64,000 nt of DNA from Capsicum annuum (GCF_002878395.1 NC_061115.1:92539025-92603024); one strand, 5' to 3'; shown: positions 22,678 through 34,689, counted from the first letter of the stretch. A program made the numbers and translations. The notes: generated by a model from the sequence alone, not told the origin.

Positions 22678-23397
22678 TGTTAAAACTTAGGGGTGCACCA
22701 CCTTACAAGGGACCATGTTTGGTAAAGTCAGACACAGGTAATAAAGCAGTAAACTGATAAGGAAATAACACTTTACATAAAAGTAAACCACAAAATAATT
22801 CAACATGGAAACCCCTTACTCAAGGAAGGAAAAACCATAGCTTGGCCTCACAATCGCTCAACAATCCATTATAATCAAACTCATGATTACAGAGTCCATT
22901 AGAACCTAACTTTAGGATCAACTAGTATGAAACAACTCTATTACAAACTATATATGACAAATCGGTCAAGATCTCTCCTTGACAATGATTAACTCTAACC
23001 AATATCAAACTTAGGTAACTCTTCCCAAACACAAAAGAAGCATTACTCATATAACATAAGTAATTCAAATACAGACTAAGACTTGACTCAAGAACAAATA
23101 GACTCTTAGCATACAAAAGCTTGGAACTCAAGCAATATTTGAGTTTTCACTGATTTCTCTATTTGAATGATCAAATTGTAAAACTATAAATTAAGGAGCA
23201 TTATGTTCTATTTATAGTAGGATAATGATTAAAGTATAAAATCAATTGGTCTAGGTATCCTAATAAGTATACCAGTCACCAGCTTATTTTGTTACACTCA
23301 CAGACAAAACTTTATAGGACAATGACATTTGTATATTTTTATGAAGACTAAGGGACCTGGTCCCTTGTTGTCAGTTGCTCATTATCAAAATAAGTTT
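22678..23397 (-). repeat. 5' LTR of copia element
   Basis: A 720-bp segment with sense ends TGATAATGAG...TTTTAACA, followed by the PBS and gag in the right order. It holds a TATA box (sense CTATAAATAG at about 23208-23218) followed by a leader. Near its sense start is a perfect palindrome, AAGGGACC-T-GGTCCCTT (23350-23366). No second LTR is in the window, so the ends are set by TG...CA and position only. Confidence 0.6.
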
Positions 23398-24783
23398 TAT
23401 CACCCTTCCTTATGAGTTGTTTTGAAGTAGTTACCTTTTTTCTTAAAGGTGGTTTTATTTTTGAGGTCCCTAGGGTAAATGTTTTATTATCTCTTTGGGG
23501 TGTTGTTTATATACTTTCATTCTTATTTTATACACATGTGTTTAAGTTGTGTGGCCAACAACTTGTGGATGCTAAGTTTATTATTTGTTTATGTAAGAGT
23601 CCATGAATGTTAAAGACTTTTTTCCACCTTCATAGGGTTGGGAAATTTGAAATATCTTAAAGGGCTTTTGGGAGAGTGTATACCACCATAACTAGAGGGA
23701 ACCTAACTCCTTGGAAGAACAAATTATTCTGGTTTTGTATGGTTTCTAGTAGGGCCTGTTTTTTCCTAGATGCATGCCTCCATTGATAAAATATCTCTCC
23801 TTAGATGCAATTTATAACAAAATGCATACAAGAATCAAATTTCGGTCACTCTAAAAAATAATTCATAAGTTGCACACAATAAACCACATGCTTGCCCTTA
23901 GTATAGTACTCCACTAATATCAAAATGTTGAAGCATAGGATCAAAAAGGTCTTTATAGATTGTAATGTGGGCTAAGGGATGAGTAGGAACTATTTTGTCC
24001 AATAATAGTGGCTAACTTCCCTAAGCCCTTTAATACATCACATGTTACAATTAATTAATCTTCAACAGCTAACTTTTACCACTTCTATCTACCCATATCT
24101 TTTGTTTTTCCCCATCTTATTAAGCTCATTCACAAACACTATGGTGGGAGGATTTTCAATGTACAATTGATTCAATTTGAACAAATATTTATTCTTGTCA
24201 TTCCTAAACTCCCAACCACAACACATTTATCTTTACACACCAATACTATTACCTCAAGGCTTCAATTTCTCCTTTATCCTTCTTGAGTTTCCAACTCCTT
24301 AACTTAATTAATTTATCATTAAAGTACTTAGGAGCTTTGGATATAATTAAAGTCAATCAAATAAGGGATTAGGCTATATCTGAGGATAACAAAGAAAAAG
24401 CTAAAGGCTCAATGGGGTTAACTAGGATAATGCACAATGGTAGGTAAAAAAAGGGTATAAATATAGCTATCAAAGAAATACCTATATCATCTCCTAAACC
24501 CATACTCTTTATTTCTCTTTGTACACACACCAAGAAAGTTGAAGACATCGCGTGCAACAAGAAATATACTACAACCTCACATCACACGTGGCACATGCTC
24601 AACTCATGTAGGATCATCATAGACTCTAAACCAAATAATAACATTAATTCCAATTAATCCAAGAAGTATAAGAGTTATAAACATGAGCCTAAGAGTCGCA
24701 AAAGTAGTAATTCACACAATCAATATGCTTTTTAAAACCAAAACACTTTCATCATGCAGTCATAAATAGCACCAACTAGAACA
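23398..24783. other. Unassigned non-coding stretch, possible Athila LTR part
   Basis: No frame gives a recognisable protein. The right edge at 24783 is followed on the plus strand by CCCCACACTT, which on the minus strand is AAGTGTGGGG directly before TGTTCTAG. This is the arrangement of the Athila polypurine tract and 3' LTR start. If so, this stretch would be the 3' LTR cut on its left by the copia insertion. It does not clearly match the 48461-49917 LTR, so the identity is tentative. Confidence 0.35.
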
Positions 24784-24793
24784 CCCCACACTT
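24784..24793 (-). other. Athila-type polypurine tract
   Basis: The minus strand reads AAGTGTGGGG followed by TGTT. A second similar AAGTGTGGGGTGGGG lies at 24834-24848. The plus-strand Athila copy has the degraded form AAGTTAACGG before TGTTGATG at 48461. Confidence 0.5.
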
Positions 24794-25429
24794 ATAAAAT
24801 TTTAAAAATTACTCCTAAAATAGGAATTTCCCCACCCCACACTTAAAAATCTACTTTGTCCCCAAAGTAAAGTTAAAAGGTAGAGATAGAAATACTCCTT
24901 AAGTCCTCTTGGCCTATTTATTAGAATTCTTAGACATTAAAGGGATCTAGGGGACCCCACATTTAGTCTATGCCATGCTCCTTAGCTTAGGTTTTTTGGT
25001 ACATAGACTTCCCATCAACCTGTGACTCAACAAAAACAAAAATTAGTGATGTAAAAACTAAAAATACATAAAATAAATCTTACCTTACCTTTGGTTGTCT
25101 TTCAAGCAGCACCTGATTTAGTATCGTGGCATGACCTACATTAACTTACTCATTTTTCTTCAATGTCTTTGTCACACTCGGAGGCCATATTGTTATTTGT
25201 TTGACTCTTTTTAAGTATTAACTCTGTAGGGAAATAAAATTCTTAAAATTAGCCTTTGTAGGCTCATAAATTTACATCATTTCAGGCTGGGATGGTTATT
25301 TCTTGGGTTGCTCAATGAGGAAGTTCGAAGAGGCCTTTTGTGGAATAGACTCAACTACCCCACACTTATTCCCTTCAATTCTATAATCATGAATAAATAT
25401 TTGTAGTGGGATATTGTATTGAGCAATTT

Positions 25430-25810
25430 GTACACTTTAAAACCCGTCTCTTTATCATCCATCCTTATTATGAGTGTGCCCTCTCTCACATCTATTAAAG
25501 CTCCTCACATCGCCAAGAATGGACGTCCCAAGATAATTGGTACTTTTTCATCTGCCTTAAAATCTAAAACAATAAAGTCAGTAGGATGGGCTATGGTCCA
25601 GTTTGCCAGTTACAGTAACACAAAGCTCCATCTAGGCTTCCCCAAGCCTAAAGTGTCGAACAAAGAGAGCGGCATCAAATTGATTCTTGATTCTAAGTCA
25701 CTCAGTGCGTCGACCACCTCACTATTCCTAATTTGAATAGGGAGAGCGAACTTTGTAGGGTCTTTGAGCTTTTTAGGCATCTTCAGCATTACCATAGAGC
25801 TACACTCCTC
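25430..25810 (-). pseudogene. Athila protease remnant
   Basis: The minus strand from 25795 reads MPKKLKDPTKFALPIQIRNS, EVVDALSDLESRINLMPLSL, FDTLGLGKP. The Athila/Tat protease reads KLKDPGSFTIPC..G......LCDLGASINLMP; here DLGAS is DLESR, so the active-site Gly-Ala is lost. The 600 bp from here to the polypurine tract contain no RT or integrase trace. The protease would have cut the polyprotein. Confidence 0.8.
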
Positions 25811-25905
25811 AGTAAGTGCTACCGTCTCAATATCCTACAACTTAAATTTATTTGTTACAACTTTCATTAAGTACTTAGTGTACTTGGGCATTCCCTGCAA
25901 AATAT

Positions 25906-27262
25906 CTAAAATATGAAGGTTAATATGAGGCTCTCTGAATGTGTCAAAGAAATTCTTAAAAAATAAATACCCTTCGGTATCAGCCTCTGTGGGAAAGGTG
26001 GTGATATGATCCTCTTCACTGGTTCAACAACTTTGGTTTTTGTGTACTCATACTTCCTTAAATTTTTAGTAACTTTGTCTGCAACTGGTTGGGGAGTCAA
26101 CTATGCATAAACCTCCTTAGTTTTCTTTGGAGGTTCTTTATACCACTCCTTAAAATGATTGCTATTAATTGTTTAGGAGCTTCAGTAGTACTTGGAAAAC
26201 CACCTTGAGCCTTATTATTTTGTGCCTGTAGTAGCTGCCAAACATGCAAATCGAAGTTCCTTGTAGACACTTGTTGAGTCTTCATATCTTCCCACTGACT
26301 CTTTATATCTACTGCCAATTGTGCTTGATCAGAATAAGTTGTTTTAACATCTCTTCCACATTGCTTTTGGCCTGATTTCCTTGAATCTACTGCTACAAAA
26401 ATTGTTGCTGGTTGTTCCATGAGAGATTTGATTATTGGGTCTTCCACTTCATATTATAGATGTTCCCATAATTCAGACTTTGAACACTGCCCACAAACAT
26501 TACAAACTTAGGATTTGTAGCAGACATAGCCATTGAATTCCCACAATTACCACAAACCGCACACCAACATGTAATCTGTTGAATTGCATTTACTATTGAT
26601 GCAGGTCGTGTAACCCCCAACATTATATTGCTTATTTGATTTTGTAGAACAATAATCTAGGAAGATAAAGCAATAAATTGGTCCACCTCAAATACACCTG
26701 CAACCTTCTTTGTAGCACTTCTAGAGTCAAAATACCACTCAAGATTTCTTTGAGCAATCTGGTTAAACAAAGTATAAAGATAATCATACCTCAACTCCAA
26801 AGCTTGACCACCTACTACTGAATCTAGAAAAATTTTCATGTTATGGTCAAGTGCCTCAACAAAAGTATGAGCTAATACCTCATTGGAATACTAATGATGT
26901 GGATAGTATCGAAGAAGGGCTTTGAAGTGCTCCTAAGCATGATAAAAATTCCCATCTATCTTCTACTTGAAGCATATAATCTCACTGCATAGTCTTGCAG
27001 TCTTGCCAGATAGAAATAATTGAATAAGGAATTTTTGGGCTAAGTCATCCCATATTGTGATTGAATTTACTGGCTTCGTGTTCAACCACTTCTTTGCTTC
27101 CCCTAATAGTGAAAAAGGGTACAATGTTAGCCTAACATAATTAGTTGACACACCCATAGGGACGAATGTGTCACTGATCTCCAAAAACTTATGTAGATGG
27201 ATATGTGAATCTTTATGTGAAAGCTCGGTAAAATTTCCACTACTGATCAAAAGCTTCACCAT
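25906..27262 (-). pseudogene. Athila gag remnant
   Basis: From 27262 the trace reads MVKLLISSGNFTELSHKDSH, IHLHKFLEISDTFVPMGV, LYPFSLLGEAKKWLNTKPV, ITIWDDLAQKFLIQLFLSGK: the retrotransposon gag domain of the Athila/Tat lineage (EDPH.HL..FLEICDTF...RL.LFPFSL...A..WL...P..SI..W..L...FL..FF). After a frameshift, DSVVGGQALELRYDYLYTLF and CWCAVCGNCGN (about 26570-26540) follow; the latter is a cysteine-rich zinc-finger remnant. The tail at 26100-25980 includes SPPFPQRL, the block that precedes the protease. No start Met is certain. Confidence 0.8.
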
Positions 27263-29400
27263 GTTCTATTTAAGCTCAAAGTTACCTCCCGCAATTGGTT
27301 TCTAAAAAAGGGATGTCAAATTTATTTAAAGTGGGATTCCCACTTCCTTTACTGTCCTGTGGGCTTGATGATATTCAATCATTAGAGTAGGATTGTCTTG
27401 TTCCTCTTGAAATTATAGGATAAGGGGGAGAAGTATTGCTTATCTCCTTCATTGATTGAAGTGTTGCTCTGCTTTGATGCTAGGTTTGACCAATTCCCTA
27501 TCCCTTGCTAGCTTATTAGTATGGAAACCTATTTCTTGCAAATTCAATACCAAGATCAAGTGTAAAGCACCCAAGAAATCTAAAATCTAAAAAACTAAAA
27601 ATAAAATAGTTGCCAAATTACAAGTCCCTGAAAATGACGTTAAAAACTTGTTGTGCACACACAAGTATGCATGGTCTCACCAAGTAATACAGTGGCCTTA
27701 AAATAAATCTAAATATCTATCCCTCAGAGACTTGTTTTAACAACTATAAATTACATGAAAAGTAAACAATGCGTAAAGTAGAGAATTAAGACAATCAATG
27801 GATGAAAGCCCAGGATTAAGGCACTTCAAACAATCATACTATGCTATTCAGCTTTATTCAATAGATTGTTTATCTTTGTTGTTTATTCATAGGGTTTATC
27901 ATATGATCATGGTCTCCCAGCCTCTAAACTTTTACCTGACTTGGACACTACAACTACATCATTGTGCGGGGATGTAATAATCCAAATAGATGCATGGAGC
28001 TATCATCCTACATGTGAACCAAGCAAGACTTCTAGGTATATCACTATACTATACTCTAATTTAAATTCCATATTTTATAAAAGAATAAGAACCTTGCTCT
28101 ATTCATCCCCATATTTTATCATCCTATTTCCCCTCCCAAAATTACAAGGTCGATAATATTTGTATTCTATGGTTAGATACTCCTTAAAATAGTTAAAACA
28201 AAGATGAACAAACCACCAAATTTGATTATCAATCCAAAAAAACTCAATTCAAAGTGAAACTAAATATGTTCTTGACTTTAACACCAGAAAAGGGGCATTT
28301 AGCCACAAATTTACATAACCATAATCCAAATCAATGTATACATGATTAAATCTATTAAAAATATAAAGTAAAGATAAATAAACCCTAATTAAAGTGTTTA
28401 TAATACCATCATTAATACTCCAAGATGTCCAAGGTATCCAAAGAAGTGTACGACAAGTCCTATTTATAGTAAAAGATATTTGACCGTATATAAACTAAGC
28501 CTTGTGTCGCATTTGTCCAGACTATGGGAGAGACTGGTCTACTATGTTTTTTATTACACTGGAGATATCAGAGTTACACGTGGGTTAGTCCAATGGGGAG
28601 AGGTCAGTGTCGCATCCATATCGTGTTGCCTCATTAGAATTTACCTTTGACGCCTCCACTTTACCTTATGCATTTCTCTTCCATCATTGGTATTTTGGTG
28701 TTATTTTAATTCAATTTATAGCTTGTATATTTATAAAATACCACAATAATCAACCCACCAATAACCCTAAACAATCATACACCAAATATTATAGCTCAAA
28801 ATAACACAATTTCAAGAATGGTGGACTAGAAACTCGAGCCAAAACTAGGCTTTCCCATATTGATCTTTACTTCATGTTTTGACTCTTGTCTCATTTAAAT
28901 TGCACTTTGAAAATTATAAATAATTTTTACCTCACATAATTACATAATAAAATTTTTTTTAACTCATTCACCACATTAAAATCCACCGTGATAAACTAGT
29001 TCAACACCTATATCAAGCTAGTAAAACTAGTTTTCTCATCTAAACTCTAAATGATCAATTTGAACCCAAACCATTTTAAAAACACCTTGAAACATTGTAA
29101 TAAAGTACTTAACCACTTATATGATCAATCATATCATCATTAAGACATTAATCACACAAATTTCCCTCAAAACAAGGGTAAATAAGCTCGGATAACCACA
29201 CTAAAGTGCATAAATACACCCAAAATAAATCTATTATTCCCAAATGTTGATAGAAAAAAATCAATTATATATAAAAATACTACAAATTGTGAATGTCCAA
29301 AATATGAAGAGATGTTTGAGATGCAACACTCTTTGTGAATAGATAATTCCCCCATTTCCTACTCTTTTCACGGCCACACAAGGTCTTCAATCTTTTAATA
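27263..29400 (-). other. Athila leader and probable 5' LTR
   Basis: Upstream of gag in sense comes about 360 bp of leader, then a primer-site-like segment (27625-27642), then sequence of LTR character (27650-about 29400). This includes the block ...GGGTGTATTTATGCACTTTAGTG... (29230-29190) seen in Athila-type LTRs. I cannot fix the outer end and do not see a convincing partner LTR. Confidence 0.45.
27625..27642 (-). other. Degraded tRNA-Asp-type primer site
   Basis: The minus strand reads TAACGTCATTTTCAGGGA where Athila elements have TGGCGCCGTTGCCGGGGA. Seven of 18 bases differ and six of the seven are G-to-A or C-to-T. The flanks (ACAAGTTT before, CTTGTAATTTGG after) support the assignment. 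Confidence 0.6.
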
Positions 29401-29586
29401 TAATCAATGTAGTATAAGTATTTTAAAAGTGTGACTTATGTCAACTAATTAAATTGCATTACAAGAAGAACAACATTATAAAAATAGAGTAATTGACATT
29501 AAAATAAATGCAAAAAAATAATGATGAACAAATTTTCCTACTAAAAAAATATATACAATGACCATACCCAAATAGTAAAAAAGTTA
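29401..29586. other. Spacer with no recognised feature
   Basis: Very AT-rich (runs such as AAAAAAATATATACAATG). No coding trace. It lies between the Athila remnant and the start of the next LTR. Confidence 0.5.
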
Positions 29587-31793
29587 TGAAACACCCTGAA
29601 CTTTGGCCCTTGAAAATTTTTGTGAGTTTTAAACCTTCTTATCATCGTACGACTCACACCATAAATCGTATGGTATGGTTACGGGTCTAGGAACCAAGTC
29701 ATATGTTTGCCATTTTGATATTAGAAGACTCCATACGAGTAGTATGTTCAAGTGACGAGAGAGAGGGTCCAAAACGTATGTTTCCTAGTCTCTAACCTTT
29801 GATGATAGGCCTAGGATATGACATAATGATACTAGTCGTATAATGATGATATGAGATAGGCAAGGAAGTTGTACGTTTGACAGAATATAGTGTAAAAAAT
29901 TTTCACCAAGTGACGAGTTGAAGGTACCAATCCTATGATGTGGTTATGAGTTAAAGTGTCCAACTCTACCCACTTGCATTCTTTTTATAGTTTTTTAAGT
30001 TGAGGGTATTTTAGAAATTTCCCACCCTAAGCCATTAAGACCCTACAACTTATAACACTTATTTCGCTTTAATTCTACATTTTAGAATATTGAAACACTC
30101 TCTAAAAAACCCTCTAAAAGATTAGACTGGGTTTCTTCATGGTGATCATCTAAAGGCTTAAGGATTGAAATCTCTCTGTGAATCTTTATAGCTCAGGTAT
30201 GGGACTCTTCTTTTATTGGTACTTCACAAAAAAATATATTTTAAATATTTTCCATGGTTCATTAATGGTGGTTTTGAAAGCTTTGGTTGAGGTTTTGAAT
30301 GCATAATGTTGAGTATAGTTTTCTTATTTTTTCAAATTATGATTTTGCATATTTTAATAAATATTTTGCACATGTGGGTGCATAAAAATTGTGGTTTAAT
30401 GACAGGGGTCATGCTTAACCCTATACTTAATTGTTTTTTTCTTGAGTAATGGTTTGATAATGATAATCCCATAACCTATTTGTGAAAATATCAATGAGAA
30501 TTTTTTTTTTACATATGAAATATATTTTAACTAAGGCATTTGCAAATGAATGTTGATAATTGACAAATGGTTTTCTGAAGGCCCTGTTGGCCATAAATTT
30601 ATTTTAATTGTAATTGTGGTGGTTTGATTGGATAAGTGGGTTCGATTTCTTAAGTGTTGAATTGAACTGATGTCTTTGTTTAGACAACGGGTTTGAGTCC
30701 CAAAGTTGACTAATAATGATTATAGCACGTGGTACGCTTGTAAGTAGAGTTTGTATGATGATACCAATGGGATGCCTTTAGTATGTAATTAGATAATTAG
30801 TTTTGTATATGTGTAATGAATGTTTTGAAATGGGATTTAATGCGGGATGTTTAGCTAGGACATGAAAGCATAGTTTGAAGGACTAAGACTAGATATGGCG
30901 CTAGTCGGTGAGGGTGTCTATATGAGCGGGGGTTCTAGTCCTCCGAATGAATATATGAATTGGAGGTTCGAGTCCCCTATATTTTATTCATTTTTGCTTA
31001 AGTCACCTTGATTATGTTAGGAGGTTTGATTCTCTCATAATGGCATTTACGATTATTGATATTCTCTAATTTGTATGGCTACATGCATTAGGGCCCTTCC
31101 ATCTAGGGGAGATCTTATCCCATATAGCCTATGGGTGCCCTGTTATTTTGTAGTTATTCTACATAACCTAGGTTAATCTTGTAAAATTTTATGCTAAGCC
31201 TTGTTCCCTACCCCAGCATTATATATATATATATAGATATATATATATATAGATATATAGATATATAGATATGCATACATGATATTGCATATGATGATTT
31301 GATTTGGTTTTGAATGCTTTCCAATATTTTAACCACTAACCATCTCTGGAAGCTATATCCCCATGTGATACAGGGACCAAAGCTTCTTAATTAAAGTGGT
31401 GAGCTTTCATAGTTTAGAAGGCTTTATTTCATAGTCTTTGTATTCTATGTTACAAAATTTGCTTAGACTTGGTTTTGGCTATGGTCCAAGGCATGTCCCA
31501 ATCGGATAATCTTTTAATTTTGTAAAGACATTGTCAGACTACTGTTGGTATGGGCGGTGTCGCTAGTAGTATCAAAATTGGTATTGGTATTGGCATTGAT
31601 TCCAATATACAATAGTATTGATTGTGGTCATACTTTGATGTCTTTATTTAATTAAACTCACATCTAGTTATATGTTTGGAATTTATCATACTCTGAGATG
31701 TGTTATGTTGGTTTGATTGAATGAAAAGGACCATCTCCTATCCATGTGGTACTTGGGATGACCATCACAGCTAGGAACTTGTTCGAGTTATGA
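29587..31793 (+). repeat. 5' LTR of plus-strand Tekay element
   Basis: Starts TGAAACACCCTGAACTTT, like the sense start of the 13138 family (TGTAATGCCCCGAGTTTT), and ends about six bases before the primer site. It contains a long TA/GATA microsatellite at 31219-31274 and several CGTACGAC/CATACGAG-type motifs at 29645-29780. The right edge is approximate because the partner LTR is absent. Confidence 0.7.
31219..31274. repeat. TA-rich microsatellite in LTR
   Basis: About 55 bases of AT repeats interrupted by regularly placed AGAT units. It occupies the same LTR position as the shorter TA runs near 13741 and 20891. Confidence 0.85.
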
Positions 31794-31798
31794 AAAAA

Positions 31799-31812
31799 TT
31801 TGTATCAGAGCC
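31799..31812 (+). other. Primer binding site, tRNA-Met type
   Basis: Reads TTTGTATCAGAGCC; the standard is TTGGTATCAGAGC. One substitution in the core. It lies right after the LTR and before the leader that precedes gag. Confidence 0.75.
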
Positions 31813-32003
31813 TAGGTTTGGTGTCATAGGGTGTCTGACAAAGTCATGTCAAGTAGAGTCTCTTTTATGGGTATGTAGAACACCACACTTATAAGAGAGC
31901 TATCATATATTTAGGAATGTTTCCTTTTTTTGTTGTCTTAATTTTGAGCTATGGAACCTACAGTCTTAGATTCTTCTAATTTTTATTTGCTATTGTTTCT
32001 AAT

Positions 32004-33360
32004 CATGCCTCCAAGAAGATTTGTTGTTCATGCAACTTCTTCTGTCTCATTAGAGGATAATGTGGATGGATTTTGTTCAACTTCTGAGGTCTAGACTCAG
32101 TCAAGGTTCGCTACATCTGAGTGTCCTCATGGGGTCCCTATGTCCCCACTGATCCAACTCCCAAGGGTAACACTCATTCTCAGTCACCTCCAAGTGAGGT
32201 TACTAAAGATGAGTTCCATTACTCCATTATACTATTGACTAAGTTAGTGATGTCTCAGTTGCAATAGTCAAATTCTGCTACTACTATGGGATTGTCTGAG
32301 GCCACTAGTGTAGGCAAATTTATGAGGTTAAATCCTCAAATATTTACTGGTACAAAGGTTGAGAAGGATCCTCAAAGCTCCATTGATGATATGGAGAAAA
32401 TTTTTTAGGTTATGCATGCTTCGGAGGTTGAAGGTGTAGTATTTGCTGCTTACAAAATAAAAGATATGTCATACCAGGGGTATGAAGAGTGGGAATAGTC
32501 AAGAGGCAAGGATACTGGTTTTGATTTATGGGATGATTTCTCTAGTACATTTTTGGATTTCATTTTTCCTCAGTAGTTGAGAAAGGAAGGGGTGAAAGAA
32601 TTTATTAACTTAAAGCAAGAAAGGATGATAGTGAAGAAGTATTCTTTGAAAGTCCATCAGTTGTCCTGGTATACTCTAAAATTGTTATATAATATGAGGG
32701 ACATGATGAGAAACTTCTTTTTGGGATTATCTTATGAGTTAATTCTTGAGAGTAAGGCTTCCTTGTTGATCAAGGATACAAATATATCTATATTGTTTGT
32801 ATATTTGCAGCAGGTCAAAGAGGAGAAAAAGAATAAGGCTAAAATTAGTGTGAGGCAGAGTAAGAAATTTTGATATTCAGAATAGAGTGGGAGCCAAAGG
32901 TAGAGTGTAAAGTAGTCTAAGAAAAAGAGATTGGGGAGTCCTAACTCCTATTCGTTGGCTAGTGCTTCCTACCCAAAGATATATCGGGAATGATATTTTC
33001 AGGTTTGTGACACTTCCAGGCACATGTTCCTAATCTCAGGACAATGGGACCCACTTAGCACCATCTTATCTTCCCTACAAATTATGTGGTATGTATTATT
33101 TTTGCCATTGTGAGAAAGGGAGGGACCGATGTTTTTTGTGTGGTCAAATTAGTTATACACAGCAGATTGTCCCTCTACAGTTTCTTTTGGGGAAAACAAG
33201 GTTCATGTTTCCTCTACATCATTTTCAGCACCAAAGGGTATCATTCTGGCTCCGGCACTAGTCAAAATACCTATATGCACTTACTGCCAGTCAGGAGTCT
33301 GAGGCATCTTCGGATGTTATTACTAGTATGTTGAAACTCTTTTTCCCATTATGTGTACTA
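32004..33360 (+). pseudogene. Tekay gag remnant
   Basis: The start is the ATG at 32004 (MPPRRFVVHATSS), the conserved Tekay gag N-terminus, about 190 bases after the primer site. Then GKFMRLNPQIFTGTKVEKDP, IDDMEKIF, a shifted YQGYEEWE, DLWDDFSSTFLDFIFPQ, and an open stretch at 32577-32873: EFINLKQERMIVKKYSLKVH, LLYNMRDMMRNFFLGLSYEL, VYLQQVKEEKK. The zinc knuckle near 33090 is unreadable beyond a YFCHCE trace. Stops occur throughout. Gag forms the particle. Confidence 0.82.
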
Positions 33361-33660
33361 TTTACTTGATTCAGGGTCCTCTCTATTTTATGTGACCTCA
33401 TTTATGTCTGTGTGTTTTTGTTTCAATCCTAAGTGTATGTTAAACCATTTATCTATTTCTACCCTGTAGGACACTCTATGGTTGTCAAAAGAGTCTATAG
33501 GGGGTGTATGGTATCTGTTGGTAGTAAAACAATTCTGGTAGACCTGATAGAGTTACACATGGTTGACTTTGATGCAATTCTTAGGAGGGATTAGTTGCAC
33601 TCATGATATGCTTTTTTAGATTTTCAGACCCTTAGGGTTATGTTTAAATTATCAAATGAG
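33361..33660 (+). pseudogene. Tekay aspartic protease remnant
   Basis: The active-site box reads LLDSGSSLFYVTSFMSV at 33362-33415, then VGHSMVVKRVYRGCMVSVGS, KTILVDLIELHMVDFDAILR to 33588. This is the retropepsin of gypsy elements, which carries D-S/T-G and ends with DFD.ILGMDWL (here DFDAILRRD). The Asp-Ser-Gly is preserved. One frameshift lies between the two blocks. Confidence 0.8.
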
Positions 33661-34660
33661 CTAGTTATTGAAAGGGAAATTTATATCATATCATAGAGCT
33701 AGGAAATTAATTTCCAAAGGTTGTCTCCATCATATGGTCTATGTTAAGGATTCAAACATGAAAGGTCCTTCTTTGCATTCTGTTAATATGTTAAATGAAT
33801 TCCCTGATGACCTTTCTAGTGTCCCTCCAGATAGGGAAATTTATTTTGGTATTGTTGTTGTTTCGTACACTCGCCCAATTTCTATTCCCTTGTAGAATGG
33901 CTCCAGCTGAGTTAAAGGAACTGAAGGAGCAGTTGAAGAATCTTTTAGACAAGAGTTTCATCCATCTTAGTATGTCCATATAGGGTGCGTCAATGTTATT
34001 CGTGTGTAAGAAAAATGGATCCATTTGGATGTGTATTTATTATCGATAGTTGAATAAGGTGACAGTAAACAATAAGTACTCTATTTCAAAAATTAATGAT
34101 CTCTTTGATCAGCTCCAAGGGACCAAATCTTCTCTAAGATTGATCTTTAATTTAGGTATCATAAGTTAAAGATTAGGGAGATAGATATCCCTTAGACTAT
34201 TTTTGGTACTTAGTATGGTTATTTTGATTTTTTGGTGATGTCGGTTGGATTGACCAATGCCCCTATGACACTAATGGATATGATGAATAGGGTCTTCCAT
34301 CAGTTTCTGGACCTATTTGTGATTGTCTTCATTGATGACATTAACTTGTACTCTAAGAGTAAGGAGGATCATGCCAATCACGTCCATATTGTGTTACAGA
34401 CTTTGAAAGATCTGTAGTTGTATGCTAAGTTCTCTAAATGTGAATTCTAGTTTAATGTCGTAACTTCATGTCGCATCTACTAAAGAGATTATGGTAGATA
34501 ATCAGAAAGTTGTTATGTTTTAGTAGTGGACTAGATATATGACTCCAACATATATTCAGAGCTTCTTAGGTTTAGCTGGATATTATAAAAGGTTTATGGA
34601 GAGCTTTTCTTCAATTGCTTCTCGATTGACTAAGTTGACTTAGTAGAAGGTGAAGTTTTT
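33661..34660 (+). pseudogene. Tekay reverse transcriptase remnant
   Basis: Blocks in order: VNMLNEFPDDLSSVPPDREI (33780-33840), MAPAELKELKEQLKNLLDKS (33895), a CKKNGS.WMCIYYR segment, a shifted LMSVGLTNAPMT-type segment (34232), then FVIVFIDDINLYSKSKEDHA. The catalytic FIDD (34328-34339) keeps both Asp codons. The C-terminal LGLAGYYKRFMESFSSIASR segment is at 34565-34630. Several stops and frameshifts break the chain. Confidence 0.85.
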
Positions 34661-34689
34661 GTTGTCTGATGCTTGCAAGGGTAGTTTTG

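Larger units (their letters stand above)
965..23397 (-). mobile_element. Ty1/copia element in three pieces, 3' LTR missing
   Basis: Read on the minus strand the parts occur in copia order: LTR (22678-23397), gag start (22620-22443), rest of gag (13132-12610), protease (about 12595-12540), integrase (about 12480-11711), post-integrase linker (2815-2460), RT (2340-1314) and RNase H (1310-965). The gaps are two foreign LTR elements, 2818-11710 and 13138-22437. The protein trace continues across both gaps: gag reads ...KEGDM then TREVV, and integrase reads CFVLNNWKND then FDYKNDEAVF. The right end at 23397 starts TGATAATGAG in sense. The left end stops inside RNase H, so the 3' LTR is lost. All coding parts carry stops and frameshifts. 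It is the oldest layer of this nest. Confidence 0.85.

Noticed and set aside
23412..23606. 64-codon hydrophobic plus-strand frame as a small membrane protein gene
   Set aside because: No motif, no support from neighbours, and composition is like the surrounding AT-rich DNA.
25419..25736. 105-codon plus-strand frame
   Set aside because: Antisense of the Athila protease.
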